Assembly: GCF_013409625.1 (NCBI RefSeq)
Contig: NZ_JACCBF010000001.1
Location: 2,607,001-2,671,000 of the forward strand
DNA: 64,000 nucleotides
From: Nocardioides kongjuensis
GTDB lineage: Bacteria; Actinomycetota; Actinomycetes; Propionibacteriales; Nocardioidaceae
Direction: 5' to 3'
Under the pieces are notes generated by a model. The model saw nothing but the letters and a program-made list of their open reading frames with translations. It was not told the DNA's origin and did no database searches. This document shows, one piece after another, positions 9,406 through 20,300 of the stretch (positions within the stretch are counted from its first letter, which is position 1; the number at the start of each line of letters is the position of its first letter). Made by a program: the position numbers and the translations under genes.

Positions 9406-10041
9406 GTGCCGATGGTCCTGCGTGCGCTGCTGCTCTCAGCGCTGCTCACGCTCGTGCCCGTCGCCATCGGCGTGGCCGTCTCCGGCGACGCCACGCTGTC
9501 GCGCGAGCCGGCTGCCTACAAGGGCACCGACCTGGCCGACTTCGACACCACGAAGGCCGTCGTGCAGCGCGCGCCGTTCTGCGACCTGGTGCCGGCGGCC
9601 GCGGTGACGAAGGCGCTCGGGACGAAGGCGACGCTGGCGGCCTACGACAACGGCGAGAAGTCCGACGCCTTCCCGGGCGGCGACGTCCCCCACGAGTACG
9701 GCTGCCGCTTCTCCCCCTCCGACACGGCCGTCGTCGGCGAGGCGCGGGGCTGGGTGTTCGCGCCGCCGGTCACCACGGACGCGGCACAGGCGATGGCCGA
9801 GGCCTCGCTCACCAAGGCCTGCACGGCCCTGCCCGCCGCGCCGGCGTACGGCGCCCCGTCGGCGGGCGTGCTCTGCCCCGGCGACGGCGTGCAGACGGTG
9901 TCCTTCCGGGGCCTGTTCGGCGACGCCTGGCTGGCCTGCAGCCTGACCCTGCCGAGCGCCGTCGCCCAGGACGAGCTGGTCCGGCGCGCCGGGCGCTGGT
10001 GCGTGGCCGTCGCGCAGGCCGCCTCGGTCCCGCTCACCTGA
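9406..10041 (+). CDS. exported protein of unknown function, DUF3558-like
   Basis: A 211-residue protein with an N-terminal hydrophobic segment ([20 protein letters not shown]) and no lipobox, so it is probably a secreted or single-pass anchored protein. The outer part has four or more cysteines, in FCDLVP, YGCRFS, KACTAL and VLCPGD. The pattern CDLVPAAAV...YGCRFS resembles actinobacterial DUF3558-type proteins; this is a resemblance by eye. GTG 9406 has GTAGGG eight bases upstream; GTG 9397 and ATG 9412 are alternatives. It lies divergent to ftsE, inside a gene order that is normally prfB-ftsE. No function can be assigned. Confidence 0.75.
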   Translation: MPMVLRALLLSALLTLVPVAIGVAVSGDATLSREPAAYKGTDLADFDTTKAVVQRAPFCDLVPAAAVTKALGTKATLAAYDNGEKSDAFPGGDVPHEYGCRFSPSDTAVVGEARGWVFAPPVTTDAAQAMAEASLTKACTALPAAPAYGAPSAGVLCPGDGVQTVSFRGLFGDAWLACSLTLPSAVAQDELVRRAGRWCVAVAQAASVPLT

Positions 10042-10156
10042 CCCACCGGGCCGATCGGGGCCGGTCGGGGGTCGATCGGGCACACTTGCCGGGACTACGT
10101 CCCGACCTCGTCGTCGACCCTTCAGCACGGTCCCGCAGCGGACCGATCGTGTCCCC

Positions 10157-11941
10157 ATGCAGCACGCCCTGCGCAGAGGGACTCTCGGACTCGCCGGACT
10201 GGCACTCGCCGTCGGCACGCTCAACCTGCCCGCCGCCGCGGCGCCCGATCCCGACGTTCCGGGCCTGACCGCGTCCGAGCAACGACTGCTGGACGCCGAC
10301 CCGTCGCTGGACGTGGCGCGCGACGGCACCCTGTTCGCGGTCGACGACTGGGTCCCGCCGGCCGCCGCCCCCGATGCGACGACGTCGGACGCGCCGCCGC
10401 CGGCGGTCGCCGAGACCCTCGCCGCCGCCGCGGACGTCCCCACCTTCTCCCTGCACAGCCGACCCGGCGCGGCCCGCAGCATCTACCTCGACTTCGACGG
10501 CGGCAGCCTGCTCGCCACCAACTCGTGGCTCCTCAACGGCCTCAACAGCCTGCTGTTCGGCGGCTGGTCGCTGGACGCGCTGACGCTGCTGTTCTCGGAC
10601 TCCGAGCAGGCCGTGATCCGCGAGGTGTGGGCCCGGGTCGCCGAGGACTTCGCCCCCTGGGACGTGGACGTGACCACCCAGGAGCCGCTGTACGGCGGCC
10701 TGTTCCGGGTCTCCAGCAACGACCCGACGTACGGCGCCCGCGTGGCGTTCACCAACGACGGCTCGGTGCAGACCCAGCTGTGCGGCGGTGGGTGCGGCGG
10801 CATCGCCTGGATCGGGACCTACAACGAGATCGCCTCGGGCGAGCAGCACAGCCCGGCATGGGTGTTCCCGGCCTCGCTGGGCCAGAAGGCCAAGAACATG
10901 GCGGACGCGGCCGCGCACGAGGCCGGCCACACGCTGGGTCTCTCGCACGACGGCACCGGCTCCAGCGGCTACTACGGCGGCACCCCGCTGTGGGGACCGA
11001 TCATGGGCAGTCCCTACAGCTCGGCGATCACGCAGTGGTCGCGCGGCGACTACTCCGGGGCCAACAACCACGAGGACGACCTCGCGGTGATCGGCGCGCA
11101 CGGACTCCCGCTGCGCACCGACGAGGCGGGCAGCACGCCCGCGACGGCCGCCGACCTGACGACGCTGCCTGATGACGGCGGCGTCATCTCGACCCCGGCG
11201 GACAGCGACTGGTACGCCCTGACCGGCTGCGCCGGCACGCTCACCGCGACCGCCTCACCGGCGGGCGTCGGGCCGGACCTCGACGTCACCCTCGAGCTGC
11301 GCGACGCCTCCGGCAACGTGATGGCCTCCAGCGCACCCCAGACCTACCGCACCTCGACCGGCGCGATCAGCGGGATGGGCGCCTCGCTCACCGTCCCCCT
11401 GGTCGGCGGCCCCTACTACCTCGCCGTGTCGGGCGGCGGCTCCGGGCCCGGTGGCGCCAGCGGCTGGGCCACCAGCGGCGGTGGGTACGACGACTACGGC
11501 AGCCTCGGCCGCTACCAGCTCTTCATGGCGGGCTGCGCCGGTGGCACCGGCGTACCCGTCCCCCCGGACACCGAGATCCCCTTCGACCCGTCCGGCGACC
11601 CCGACCCCGCGCCCCCCGGGCTGCCCACCTCCCGGCCGGGCACGCCGCACGCTCCCTCCGCGAAGAAGGGCGCCCGGGGCGGCCGGATCACCATCGACGT
11701 GCGCTGGACCCCGCCCGCCAGCGGGGGCGGCACGATCACCGGCTACGCGCTGCAGGTGTTCCGGCTCGACGCCCACGGTCGTGTCCTGTCGCGCACCACG
11801 ACCGGCGTGCTGCCCGGCCAGGCCACCGGCGCCGAGGTCCGGCTGCCGCGCAAGGGCCGCTGGGCCGTGCGGCTCCGGGCCCGCAACGACCTCGGCTGGG
11901 GCGCGTACAGCCCCCGGTCGGCGCCCGCGAAGGGACGCTGA
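10157..11941 (+). CDS. secreted zinc metalloprotease with C-terminal fibronectin-III-like domain
   Basis: Exported protease of 594 residues with a signal peptide (residues 1-29, ending AAAAP). The catalytic zinc motif HEAGHTLGLSH is at about residues 254-264 and fits the metzincin HExxHxxGxxH pattern. A downstream Met in LWGPIMGSPY probably is the Met-turn. Cysteines in LCGGGCGG precede the active site. Residues about 330-460 resemble a pre-peptidase C-terminal or beta-sandwich domain, then comes a Pro-rich linker and a fibronectin type III domain (WTPPASGGGTITGYALQV to the end). It is a free secreted enzyme without an anchor. Start ATG 10157 gives the compact signal peptide. Substrate unknown. 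Confidence 0.88.
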   Translation: MQHALRRGTLGLAGLALAVGTLNLPAAAAPDPDVPGLTASEQRLLDADPSLDVARDGTLFAVDDWVPPAAAPDATTSDAPPPAVAETLAAAADVPTFSLHSRPGAARSIYLDFDGGSLLATNSWLLNGLNSLLFGGWSLDALTLLFSDSEQAVIREVWARVAEDFAPWDVDVTTQEPLYGGLFRVSSNDPTYGARVAFTNDGSVQTQLCGGGCGGIAWIGTYNEIASGEQHSPAWVFPASLGQKAKNMADAAAHEAGHTLGLSHDGTGSSGYYGGTPLWGPIMGSPYSSAITQWSRGDYSGANNHEDDLAVIGAHGLPLRTDEAGSTPATAADLTTLPDDGGVISTPADSDWYALTGCAGTLTATASPAGVGPDLDVTLELRDASGNVMASSAPQTYRTSTGAISGMGASLTVPLVGGPYYLAVSGGGSGPGGASGWATSGGGYDDYGSLGRYQLFMAGCAGGTGVPVPPDTEIPFDPSGDPDPAPPGLPTSRPGTPHAPSAKKGARGGRITIDVRWTPPASGGGTITGYALQVFRLDAHGRVLSRTTTGVLPGQATGAEVRLPRKGRWAVRLRARNDLGWGAYSPRSAPAKGR

Positions 11942-11946
11942 GTCGT

Positions 11947-12141
11947 TCTGGCGCTCGCTTCGCTCGCGCATGTCGGGCGGCACTCAGCCGCATCTCGTGC
12001 GAGCGCGCACGGCGTGCGGCTGAGTCTCGTCGCGCCGCCCGCCGTTTCTGGACGGAGGAGCGAGCGAGGAACGAGCGAGCGGGGGAGGAAGAAGCGGCGT
12101 CACAAGGCGGCGCGACATGCGCGAGCGAAGCGAGCGCCAGA
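11947..12141. repeat. nested inverted repeat in the metalloprotease-prfB gap
   Basis: The convergent gap between the metalloprotease gene and prfB holds a perfect 29-bp inverted repeat, 11947-11975 against 12113-12141, containing GCGCTCGCTTCGCTCGC. Inside it is a second pair, ACTCAGCCGCA at 11982-11992 against its complement at 12015-12025. The outer right arm abuts the stop codon of prfB exactly. There is no open frame of note inside. It may act as a bidirectional terminator or be a dispersed palindromic element. Confidence 0.8.
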
Positions 12142-13254
12142 TTACTCCGCCTGCTCGGCGCCGCGGCGCCAGCGGATGCCGGCCTCGAGGAAGCCGTCGA
12201 TCTCGCCGTCGAAGACGGGCTGCGGGTTGCCGGTCTCGTAGCCGGTGCGCAGGTCCTTGACGATCTGGTACGGGTTGAGCACGTAGTTGCGCATCTGGTC
12301 GCCCCAGCTGGCGGCGACGTCGCCCTTGAGGTCCTTCTTGAGCGCGGCCTCCTCGGCCTTCTTCTTCGCGAGGAGCTTGGCCTTGAGGACGATCATCGCG
12401 GCGGCCTTGTTCTGCAGCTGCGACTTCTCGTTCTGGCACGACACCACGATGCCGGTGGGCAGGTGGGTGAGGCGGACCGCGGAGTCGGTCGTGTTGACCG
12501 ACTGGCCGCCGGGGCCGCCGGAGCGGAACACGTCGACGCGGATCTCGTTCTCGTCGACCTCGATCTCGTCGGTCTGCTCGAGCTGCGGGACGACCTCGAC
12601 CGCGGCGAACGAGGTCTGGCGACGGCCCTGGTTGTCGAACGGGCTGATCCGGACCAGGCGGTGCGTGCCGACCTCGACGGACAGCGTGCCGTAGGCGTAC
12701 GGCGCGTGGATCGCGAACTCCGCCGACTTGATGCCGGCCTCCTCCGCGTAGGAGATGTCGTAGACCTCGACGGGGTACTTGTTGCGCTCGGCCCAGCGGG
12801 TGTACATCCGCATCAGCATCTCGGCGAAGTCGGCGGCGTCGACGCCACCGGCGCCGGAGCGGATCGTGACGATGGCCTCGCGCTCGTCGTACTCGCCGGA
12901 GAGCAGCGTGCGGACCTCGAGGCCCTCGACGGCGGTCTTGACCCGGGCGAGCTCGGCGTCGGCCTCGGCGAGGGTGTCGGCGTCGCTCTCCTCGGCAGCG
13001 AGCTCGGCGAGGACGCCGAGGTCCTCGATGCGCTGCTGGAGGCCGCGGAACCGCTCGACCTGGCCCTGCAGCGAGGAGAGCCGGCCGGTGACCCGGGTGG
13101 CGTTGGCCTGGTCGTCCCACAGGTCGGGGGCGGCGACCTGCTCGCCGAGCTCGGCGATCTCACGCTCCATCTTGGGCAGGTCGAGGACCTGCTCGATGGT
13201 GTGCATCGTCGCAGTCAGCTGCTTGATCTCGGCGTCGTAGTCGGGGCCTGCCAC
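12142..13254 (-). CDS. prfB: peptide chain release factor 2
   Basis: Class I release factor for UGA and UAA codons, 370 residues from GTG 13254. The frame continues three codons up to a TTG at 13263; neither start has a clear ribosome binding site. The stop-codon recognition tripeptide SPF ([10 protein letters not shown]) marks it as RF2 rather than RF1. The peptidyl-hydrolysis motif [11 protein letters not shown] follows. The N-terminal 110 residues are the helical domain 1. There is no internal frameshift stop: the autoregulatory frameshift of enterobacteria is absent, as in other actinobacteria. It sits near ftsE as in mycobacteria, but two plus-strand genes lie between. Confidence 0.96.
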   Translation of the reverse strand: MAGPDYDAEIKQLTATMHTIEQVLDLPKMEREIAELGEQVAAPDLWDDQANATRVTGRLSSLQGQVERFRGLQQRIEDLGVLAELAAEESDADTLAEADAELARVKTAVEGLEVRTLLSGEYDEREAIVTIRSGAGGVDAADFAEMLMRMYTRWAERNKYPVEVYDISYAEEAGIKSAEFAIHAPYAYGTLSVEVGTHRLVRISPFDNQGRRQTSFAAVEVVPQLEQTDEIEVDENEIRVDVFRSGGPGGQSVNTTDSAVRLTHLPTGIVVSCQNEKSQLQNKAAAMIVLKAKLLAKKKAEEAALKKDLKGDVAASWGDQMRNYVLNPYQIVKDLRTGYETGNPQPVFDGEIDGFLEAGIRWRRGAEQAE

Positions 13255-13471
13255 AAGGAGCAAGGTTACGGCGCGCGCCCGGAATCACGCAGCCGGGGCG
13301 ACCGCGCGCCCGCCGGGCCCGCTCCCGAAGGTAAAGAAAACGTGAACCCTTCTCAGAAAACCGGTGTGCCCGGCGTCACAACCTGCTTGAATCCCGCTCA
13401 CTCCCTCCGCCACACGGTCCCCGTGTCCGTACCTCTCGGGTGGCACCCCCCTCCTGACGGGACGGTGACGC

Positions 13472-16400
13472 ATGCTCCCTGCGCCGATCGACAACACACT
13501 CCTGCCCGCGGGCCGCCGACGCGCGGCGCGCTCCTTCCGACGACGGATGGCGTGGCTCAGCGTCCTCGCGACGATCGTCGCGGGCCTGGTCACGACGACC
13601 GGCATCGCGCCGGCGAGCGCCGACCAGGCCAGCGGCGACGACGCGGTCACGTGGAACACCGGGTGGGCGTGGACCTACCAGACGACCTTCCAGTACGTCG
13701 GCGACACCGCGAACGTCACGATCAACGAGAACGTGACCTACACGGTGGCGGGTGTCGAGAACTTCCAGGGACACAGCGCCTACAAGCTCACCATCACCGG
13801 CACCATCACCGGCGGCAGCGGCTCGGCGAGCACGCCGCAGGGCAACGCCAACCTCAGCAACTTCTCCGGTTCCGTGAGCGGCACGAAGTACGTGCGCCGC
13901 TCCGACCTGGCCCTGCTGCAGGAGAAGCAGCACCAGAACCTCGCCGCGAAGGCCTCGATCTCGATCATCTCGGTGAACATCACCGCGGCCATCGACCTCG
14001 AGATGACCCCGCGCGGCGGCTGGGAGGCCATCGACTTCCCGATCGAGGCCGGCCAGACCTGGCAGAACGACGTGGACGTCGACTACACCGGCGGCTTCAC
14101 CTACGACGCCGGCAGCCTCGGCGGCAGCGGCGGCAGCCCGTTCGACGGCACGTTCTCGCTCGACGCCCCGGCCAACGTCACCAACGCGACCGCGAGCGTC
14201 CCGGTGGGCACCATCGCGACCCGCAGGGTCCACTCGCAGAACGCGGACGCCTCGATGGTGAGCACCCACTGGTGGTCGCCGAACCACCGCAACGACGCGC
14301 AGGAGTACCTCAAGCTCCCGCTCGACGGCGCCGTGCTGACCATCGACCGCAAGCTGTCCAACGCGACCGTCCCGGCCCCGTCCACCAGCCTCACCGAGAC
14401 GCTCACCCCGTCCCTGACGTGTGCCGGCGCCGACGTCACCGTGGCCGGCAAGCTGGGCACCGGCGCCGCCGGCGTCCCGGTGGGCGTCACCCTCGACAAG
14501 TCGCCCCTGTCACCGGGCCAGGGCATCTCCGTGAGCACCACGACCACCGCGGGTGGCAACTACACCGCGACCCTCACCGCGCCCGCCGAGTCCGACGGCC
14601 TGCAGAAGGGCGGCGTCCGCGGCACCTGGGGCGTCCTCGTCACCGCCGGCGGCGTGACGAGCGTGTCCACGCTCGTCGTCACCCCGAAGAACTGCTCCGC
14701 CCTGACCTACGACGGCGCCACCTCCGCACCGCAGGGCAGCACCGCCACGGTCCGGGCCACGCTGACCGACCGCACCGGTGCCAGTGCCGCCGGACGCACC
14801 GTCACGTTCAGCCTCGCGGGCGGCGCGACGGCCAACGCCACGACCGACGCGTCCGGTGTCGCGGAGACCCAGATCTCGGTCGCGGGTCCCCCGCGCACCG
14901 CGACCCTGACGGCGTCGTACGCCGGCGACGCCGGCCACGAGCCCGCCTCGACGCAGACCTCGTTCGCGGTCGGCACGATCCCGACCACCACCTCCGTCGT
15001 CGCCCAGCCCGGCGTCGTGACCATCGGCGACCCGGTCCGCTTCACCGCCACGGTGACCCCGAGCCACGGAGGCAACCCGGGCGGCACCGTCCTGTTCAAC
15101 GTCGACGGCGCCGACTTCGGCTCCGCGATCCCGCTCAGCGGCGGCCAGGCCACGAGCGCCCAGCTCTCGACCCTCGGCCTCGGCTACCACACCGTGATCG
15201 CCACCTACAGCGGCACCAGCGACCACACCGGCAGCACCTCGAGCTCGGTCACCTTCCGGGTCCGCGAGCCGCTGCTCGCCACCAGCACCTCCTCGTCGGT
15301 CTCCCCCGGATCGGCGGTCCACGGCCAGCCGGTCACCCTGTCCGCGAGCGTCACCACCGGCGCCGGCACCCCCACCGGTGACGTCGTCTTCACCGTCGGC
15401 GGCACCGAGGTCGGCCGCGCCGGCGTCGACACGAGCGGCAACGCCTCCACCGTGGTCACCGACCTCCCGGTCGGCTCCAACCAGGTCGTGGCCAGCTACA
15501 CCGGCGACGACGTGTACGCCGGCAGCACGGCCACCCAGCGCACCGTGAACGTCGCCAAGGCAGCCGTCTCGGTCGCCCTGGCGGGCCCGCCGGGCAGCAC
15601 GGTCAGCGGCCAGGCAGCGGGCTACACGGCGACCGTCACGGTCGAGGCCCCGGGCGGCGGTACGCCGGCCGGCCAGGTCCAGCTCCTCGTCGACGGCAGC
15701 AACGTCGGCGGCCCCGTCACGCTCGACAACGGCGTCGCGGTCTTCGCGCCGGTCACCTCCCTCGGTGCCGGCACCCACACCGTCGAGGCCCGCTACGCCG
15801 GCAACGCCGACTACCTCGCCGGCGCCGACCAGCTCGAGCAGGACGTCGACGCGGCCGACACCACCACCGTGGTGCAGGCGAACCCGTCGCCGTCGGTGCA
15901 GGACCAGAACGTCACCCTCACCGCCTCGGTGGCCGCCGTCAGCCCCGGCACCGGCGCGCCCAGCGGCACGGTGACCTTCTACGCCGGCACCGACGCCCTC
16001 GGTGCCGTCCCGCTCGTGGCCTCGGCCTCGGGAAGCCTCGCCACCCTCGACGTCGACGACCTGCCGGCGGGCACGCACCAGGTCACCGCCCGCTACGCCG
16101 GCGACGACGACTACCGCGCCAGCGAGTCCGAGGCCGTCGCCCACACGGTGATCCCGGGCACGGCGGTCGTGGCCACCACGACCACGCTGACGTCGAGCGC
16201 CAACCCGTCGACGTACGGCACCGGGGTGAGGTTCCGCGCGAGCGTCACCGCCGAGGGCGACACCCCGGCCGGCACCGTGCAGTTCTCGCTCGACGGCCAG
16301 GACCTCGGCGGCCCCGTGGCCCTCGAGGACGGCGTCGCGGTGAGCCCGCAGGTCGACTCCGCGGAGCCCGGTGACCACACGGTCATCGCCAGCTTCGACG

Positions 16401-17344
16401 CAGCGCCGGGCTTCTCCGGCAGCGGCGACATCCTCACCCAGTCGGTCGGGACCGGGACCGCGGACGTGTCCATCACCTCCTCGGCCGCCTCCTCCGGCGT
16501 CGGCGAGGGCGTCCAGTTCACCGCCGAGGTCACCTCGCAGGCCGGCCTCGCCCCGACCGGTGTCGTGCAGTTCTCGGTCGACGGCCACCCGGTCGGCTCC
16601 GCCGTCACCCTGGTGGACGGGGCCGCGACCAGCGCGACCCTCGCCGACCTGGCGCCGGGCACCCACACCGTCGCGGTGCTCTACTCGGGCGACCTGCGCT
16701 ACGGCGCCGGCACCGCGGACCTGACCCAGGTCGTCGGCGTCATCGCGACCACCACCGGGCTGGTGCTCGACAAGACCTTCGCGGTCCACGGCGACCCCGT
16801 CACCCTGACCGCGACCGTGACCCCGGCCGAGGGCCGGCTCGGCTCGCCGACGGGCGCCGTCAGGTTCACCGAGAACGGGCAGGTGGTCGCGACGGCCACG
16901 CTCGCTCCCGGGGCGGGCACCACCGCCGTGGCCACCGCGACGGTCTCCGGGCTCACCGCGGGCGACCACGCGATCAAGGCGGAGTACGCCGGCACCAACC
17001 GCTTCGGCGCCAGCATGTCCGGTGCCCGCAGCATCGCGGTGGCCAAGCAGGCGACCGCGATCCAGGCCACGCCTGCAGTCGTCTCGCTGACCCCGCTGCT
17101 GCTCCCGCTCGGCCAGCTCCGGGCGACGGTGACGTCGGGTGGCAACCCGCTGGCGGGCGTACCGCTGGAGTTCCGCATCGGCGCGAAGCTCGTCTGCACC
17201 ACCGTGACCAACGAGTCCGGGTTCGCCGTGTGCAACGCGGCCGCCCAGGTCCTGCAGCTCACCCTCCTCGGTGGCTACAACGTCACCTTCGCCGGTGACG
17301 CCAACCACCTCTCCTCCACGGCGCACGGCGCCATCCTGAAGTGA
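13472..17344 (+). CDS. large secreted Ig-like repeat protein (first of tandem pair)
   Basis: Secreted 1290-residue protein. The signal peptide is long, with a basic lead (RRRAARSFRRR) and core LSVLATIVAGLVTT up to about residue 50. Residues about 52-400 form a unique N-terminal region. From about residue 410 to the end come seven or eight tandem bacterial Ig-like domains of about 95 residues, each with variants of VTFTATV, GTVQFSVDG, and GTHTVAARYAGD. A different C-terminal domain carries a Cys pair (VCTTVTNESGFAVCN). No LPXTG or membrane anchor is seen. It probably is an extracellular matrix or adhesion protein. The next gene encodes a homologue and begins 26 bases later, so the pair looks like a tandem duplication in one operon. 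Confidence 0.85.
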   Translation: MLPAPIDNTLLPAGRRRAARSFRRRMAWLSVLATIVAGLVTTTGIAPASADQASGDDAVTWNTGWAWTYQTTFQYVGDTANVTINENVTYTVAGVENFQGHSAYKLTITGTITGGSGSASTPQGNANLSNFSGSVSGTKYVRRSDLALLQEKQHQNLAAKASISIISVNITAAIDLEMTPRGGWEAIDFPIEAGQTWQNDVDVDYTGGFTYDAGSLGGSGGSPFDGTFSLDAPANVTNATASVPVGTIATRRVHSQNADASMVSTHWWSPNHRNDAQEYLKLPLDGAVLTIDRKLSNATVPAPSTSLTETLTPSLTCAGADVTVAGKLGTGAAGVPVGVTLDKSPLSPGQGISVSTTTTAGGNYTATLTAPAESDGLQKGGVRGTWGVLVTAGGVTSVSTLVVTPKNCSALTYDGATSAPQGSTATVRATLTDRTGASAAGRTVTFSLAGGATANATTDASGVAETQISVAGPPRTATLTASYAGDAGHEPASTQTSFAVGTIPTTTSVVAQPGVVTIGDPVRFTATVTPSHGGNPGGTVLFNVDGADFGSAIPLSGGQATSAQLSTLGLGYHTVIATYSGTSDHTGSTSSSVTFRVREPLLATSTSSSVSPGSAVHGQPVTLSASVTTGAGTPTGDVVFTVGGTEVGRAGVDTSGNASTVVTDLPVGSNQVVASYTGDDVYAGSTATQRTVNVAKAAVSVALAGPPGSTVSGQAAGYTATVTVEAPGGGTPAGQVQLLVDGSNVGGPVTLDNGVAVFAPVTSLGAGTHTVEARYAGNADYLAGADQLEQDVDAADTTTVVQANPSPSVQDQNVTLTASVAAVSPGTGAPSGTVTFYAGTDALGAVPLVASASGSLATLDVDDLPAGTHQVTARYAGDDDYRASESEAVAHTVIPGTAVVATTTTLTSSANPSTYGTGVRFRASVTAEGDTPAGTVQFSLDGQDLGGPVALEDGVAVSPQVDSAEPGDHTVIASFDAAPGFSGSGDILTQSVGTGTADVSITSSAASSGVGEGVQFTAEVTSQAGLAPTGVVQFSVDGHPVGSAVTLVDGAATSATLADLAPGTHTVAVLYSGDLRYGAGTADLTQVVGVIATTTGLVLDKTFAVHGDPVTLTATVTPAEGRLGSPTGAVRFTENGQVVATATLAPGAGTTAVATATVSGLTAGDHAIKAEYAGTNRFGASMSGARSIAVAKQATAIQATPAVVSLTPLLLPLGQLRATVTSGGNPLAGVPLEFRIGAKLVCTTVTNESGFAVCNAAAQVLQLTLLGGYNVTFAGDANHLSSTAHGAILK

Positions 17345-17370
17345 GGCGTGCTCCCATGAAAGGAACCTCT

Positions 17371-20300
17371 GTGCGGCGCATGATCGCGGCCCTCGCGGCC
17401 ACCACCGTGGGACTCGGGCTCCCCGTCGTCCTGGCCTCGTCGGCCTCGGCCGACATCACGGCCCCGGCCCAGAACGCCGTCCTGCGTGGCACCGTCACGC
17501 TGTCCGCGAGCGGGGCGACCGACTCCGGCACGGCCTGCGTCGGCGCCAGCTCTCCCTACACGCAGCTCCAGCTGCGGGTGCCGGGCGGTGCCGAGGTGTT
17601 CACCAACACCCAGAACGGCACCGGCGCCAAGAGCGTCCAGGTCGACACGCACGCCTACCCCAACGGTGCGTACGTCGCGCGGGCGATCGAGCGGAACCGG
17701 TCGGGCTTCCTGTACTGCCCGACGTCGGACAAGACGACCGACCGCTCGGTGACGATCGACAACGTCACCGCGCTGTCCTACACCGGTGCCACCGCGGGTG
17801 CGCAGAACACCTCGGTGACGGTCTCGGCCAAGCTGACCGACCCCAACCTGGCCACGTCGGTCCTGCCGAGCCGCGTGGTCACCTTCTCCCTGTCGGGGGG
17901 CACCTCGGTCAACGGCACCACCGACGCCAACGGTGTCGCCACCGCGACGCTGCCGGTGGCCGGTCCGCCGCGGACCGCGAGCCTGACCGCCTCCTTCGCC
18001 CAGACCGCCTACTACAAGGGCTCCACGGCGCAGGTGTCGTTCGACGTCCAGAAGAACGCGTCGACGACCACGGTCGTGCAGCCCACCCCGGTCGTCCACG
18101 GTGAGGCCGCCTCGTTCACCGCCCAGGTCGCGGCGACCAACGGCACCAGCACCCCGACCGGGACCGTGCAGTTCACCATCGACGGCGACGACTTCGGCGC
18201 GCCGGTGCCGATCACGGGCGGAGCGGCGTCCTCCGGGTCGACCTCCTCGCTCAGCACCGGCAACCACACGATCGGCGCCCGCTACAGCGGTGACGCCAAC
18301 GTGGCGGCCAGCACCGCGGCCACCAAGCAGCTGACCGTGGGCAAGGCACCGACGAGCACGGTGCTCACCAGCACCGGCTCGCCGACGGTCAGCGGGCAGG
18401 CGGTCACGTTCACCGCGACGGTCGGCGTGGTCTCCCCCGGCGCCGGGGACCCGGCCGGCGGTGTCCAGTTCAACGTCGACGGCGAGCCCTACGGCACCGC
18501 CGTCGCGCTGAGCGGCGACCACGCGGACCTCAGCATCAGCAACCTGGCACCCGGCAACCACACCGTGCAGGCGACGTACAACGGCAACGGCGACTTCGCC
18601 ACCAGCACCTCGGCCGAGCTGACCCACGGCGTCGACCGCGCCGACACAGCGGTGAGCGTGAGCACGTCGAACCCCGACGCGGTCGCGGGCGAGCCCCTCA
18701 CCTTCACCGCCGACGTCGACGTCGTCGGGCCCGGCGCGGGCGACCCGAGCGGCAACGTGCAGTTCTTCGCCGACGGCGACCCGATCGGATCGCCGGTCCC
18801 CCTCACCGGCGGCAGTGCCGTGTCGGCGCCGGTGAAGCTGGACGCGGGCGACCACCTGATCACCGCGAACTACGAGGGCGACACCCGCTTCGCAGGGGCC
18901 ACCTCCACGCTCGACCAGGAGGTCGCCGCGGCCCACACCTCGACCGAGGTCGTGGTCTCCCCCAGCCCGTCGGTCTTCGGCCAGTCGGTCACCGTCACGG
19001 CGACCGTCACCCCGGTGGCGCCGGCCACCGGTGAGCCGGGCGGCGGCGTCCAGTTCACGATCGACGGCCAGCCCGGTGCGTTCGTGACGCTGGAGGACGG
19101 CACCGCGTCGATCTCCACGAGCTCGCTCTCCCGGGGCACCCACCAGGTGACGGCGACCTACTTCAGCTCCGACCCGAACTTCGTCACCAGCACCTCGCCG
19201 GCCGTGAACCACACGGTCAACAAGGCGGCCACGAGGACCACCGTCACCACCAACGCCCCGGTCGCGGTCTTCGGCCAGCCGGTGACGTTGACGGCCACCG
19301 TCGGCGCGCTCGCGCCGGGCGCCGGCTCGCCCTCGGGCACCGTCACCTTCACCGACGGGGACGCCGTCCTCGGCTCGGCCCCGGTCGGCTCGGCCACCGG
19401 CGGCATCGCGTCGATCACCGTCGACTCGCTCTCCGTCGGCCAGCACGCCGTCGTCGCGACGTACGACGGCGACGACAGCTTCACGGGCAGCAACGGCTCG
19501 GTCGCGCAGAAGGTCCAGCGGGCCCAGACCTCGACCGTCGTCTCGTCGACGGCCAACCCGTCCCCGCCCGGGGCCGCGGTCCGCTTCACCGCGACCGTGA
19601 GCCCGGTGGCGCCGGGCGCCGGCGTCCCGTCCGGATCGGTGCAGTTCAAGGTCAACGGAGCCGCCCTCGGCGCCCCGGTGACCCTCGTCGACGGCGCCGC
19701 CACCAGCCCCGACTTCGCCAACCTGTCGCCGGGCACCTACCGGATCTCGGCGGTCTACAGCGGTGAGCCGCGGTTCGTCGCCAGCACCGGACTGCTCGAC
19801 CAGGGCAACGGCCAGAGCGTCGTCAAGGCCGGCACCGCCACCGAGCTGAGCTCCGACGACGCCGAGGCCGACGCCGGCCAGACGGTGACCTTCACCGCCA
19901 CCGTCCGTGCGGTCGCTCCGGCCACCGGCAAGCCGACCGGCGTGGTGCAGTTCTGGGACGGCACCACCCTGCTCGGCGCGACCAGCCTGACGCCGGCCGC
20001 TGCGGCGAACACCAGCACCGCCACGTTCGCCACGGCCACGCTGGCACCCGGCACCCACGAGGTCCGGGCGTCGTACGGCGGCAGCGTGACCTTCGAGGGC
20101 TCCACCGAGTCGACCTCGCAGGTGATCGGTGCCGGCGTGACGGTGGTCGGCATCGCGTCCAGCGCCAACCCCTCGTCGTACGGCGACCGGGTGACGCTGA
20201 GCGCGATCGTGTCCGACAGCGCGCCGGCCCCCGGCAAGCCGACCGGCACGGTGACCTTCCGCTCCGGCAACAACGTCCTCGGCACGGCGACCCTGGCCAC

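Noticed and set aside
12142..13263. Programmed frameshift in prfB
   Set aside because: The frame is continuous from start to stop with no internal UGA.
13255..13471. Possible riboswitch upstream of the first Ig-repeat gene
   Set aside because: The 217-base gap has GC-rich short pairings but no recognisable riboswitch core or conserved motif.
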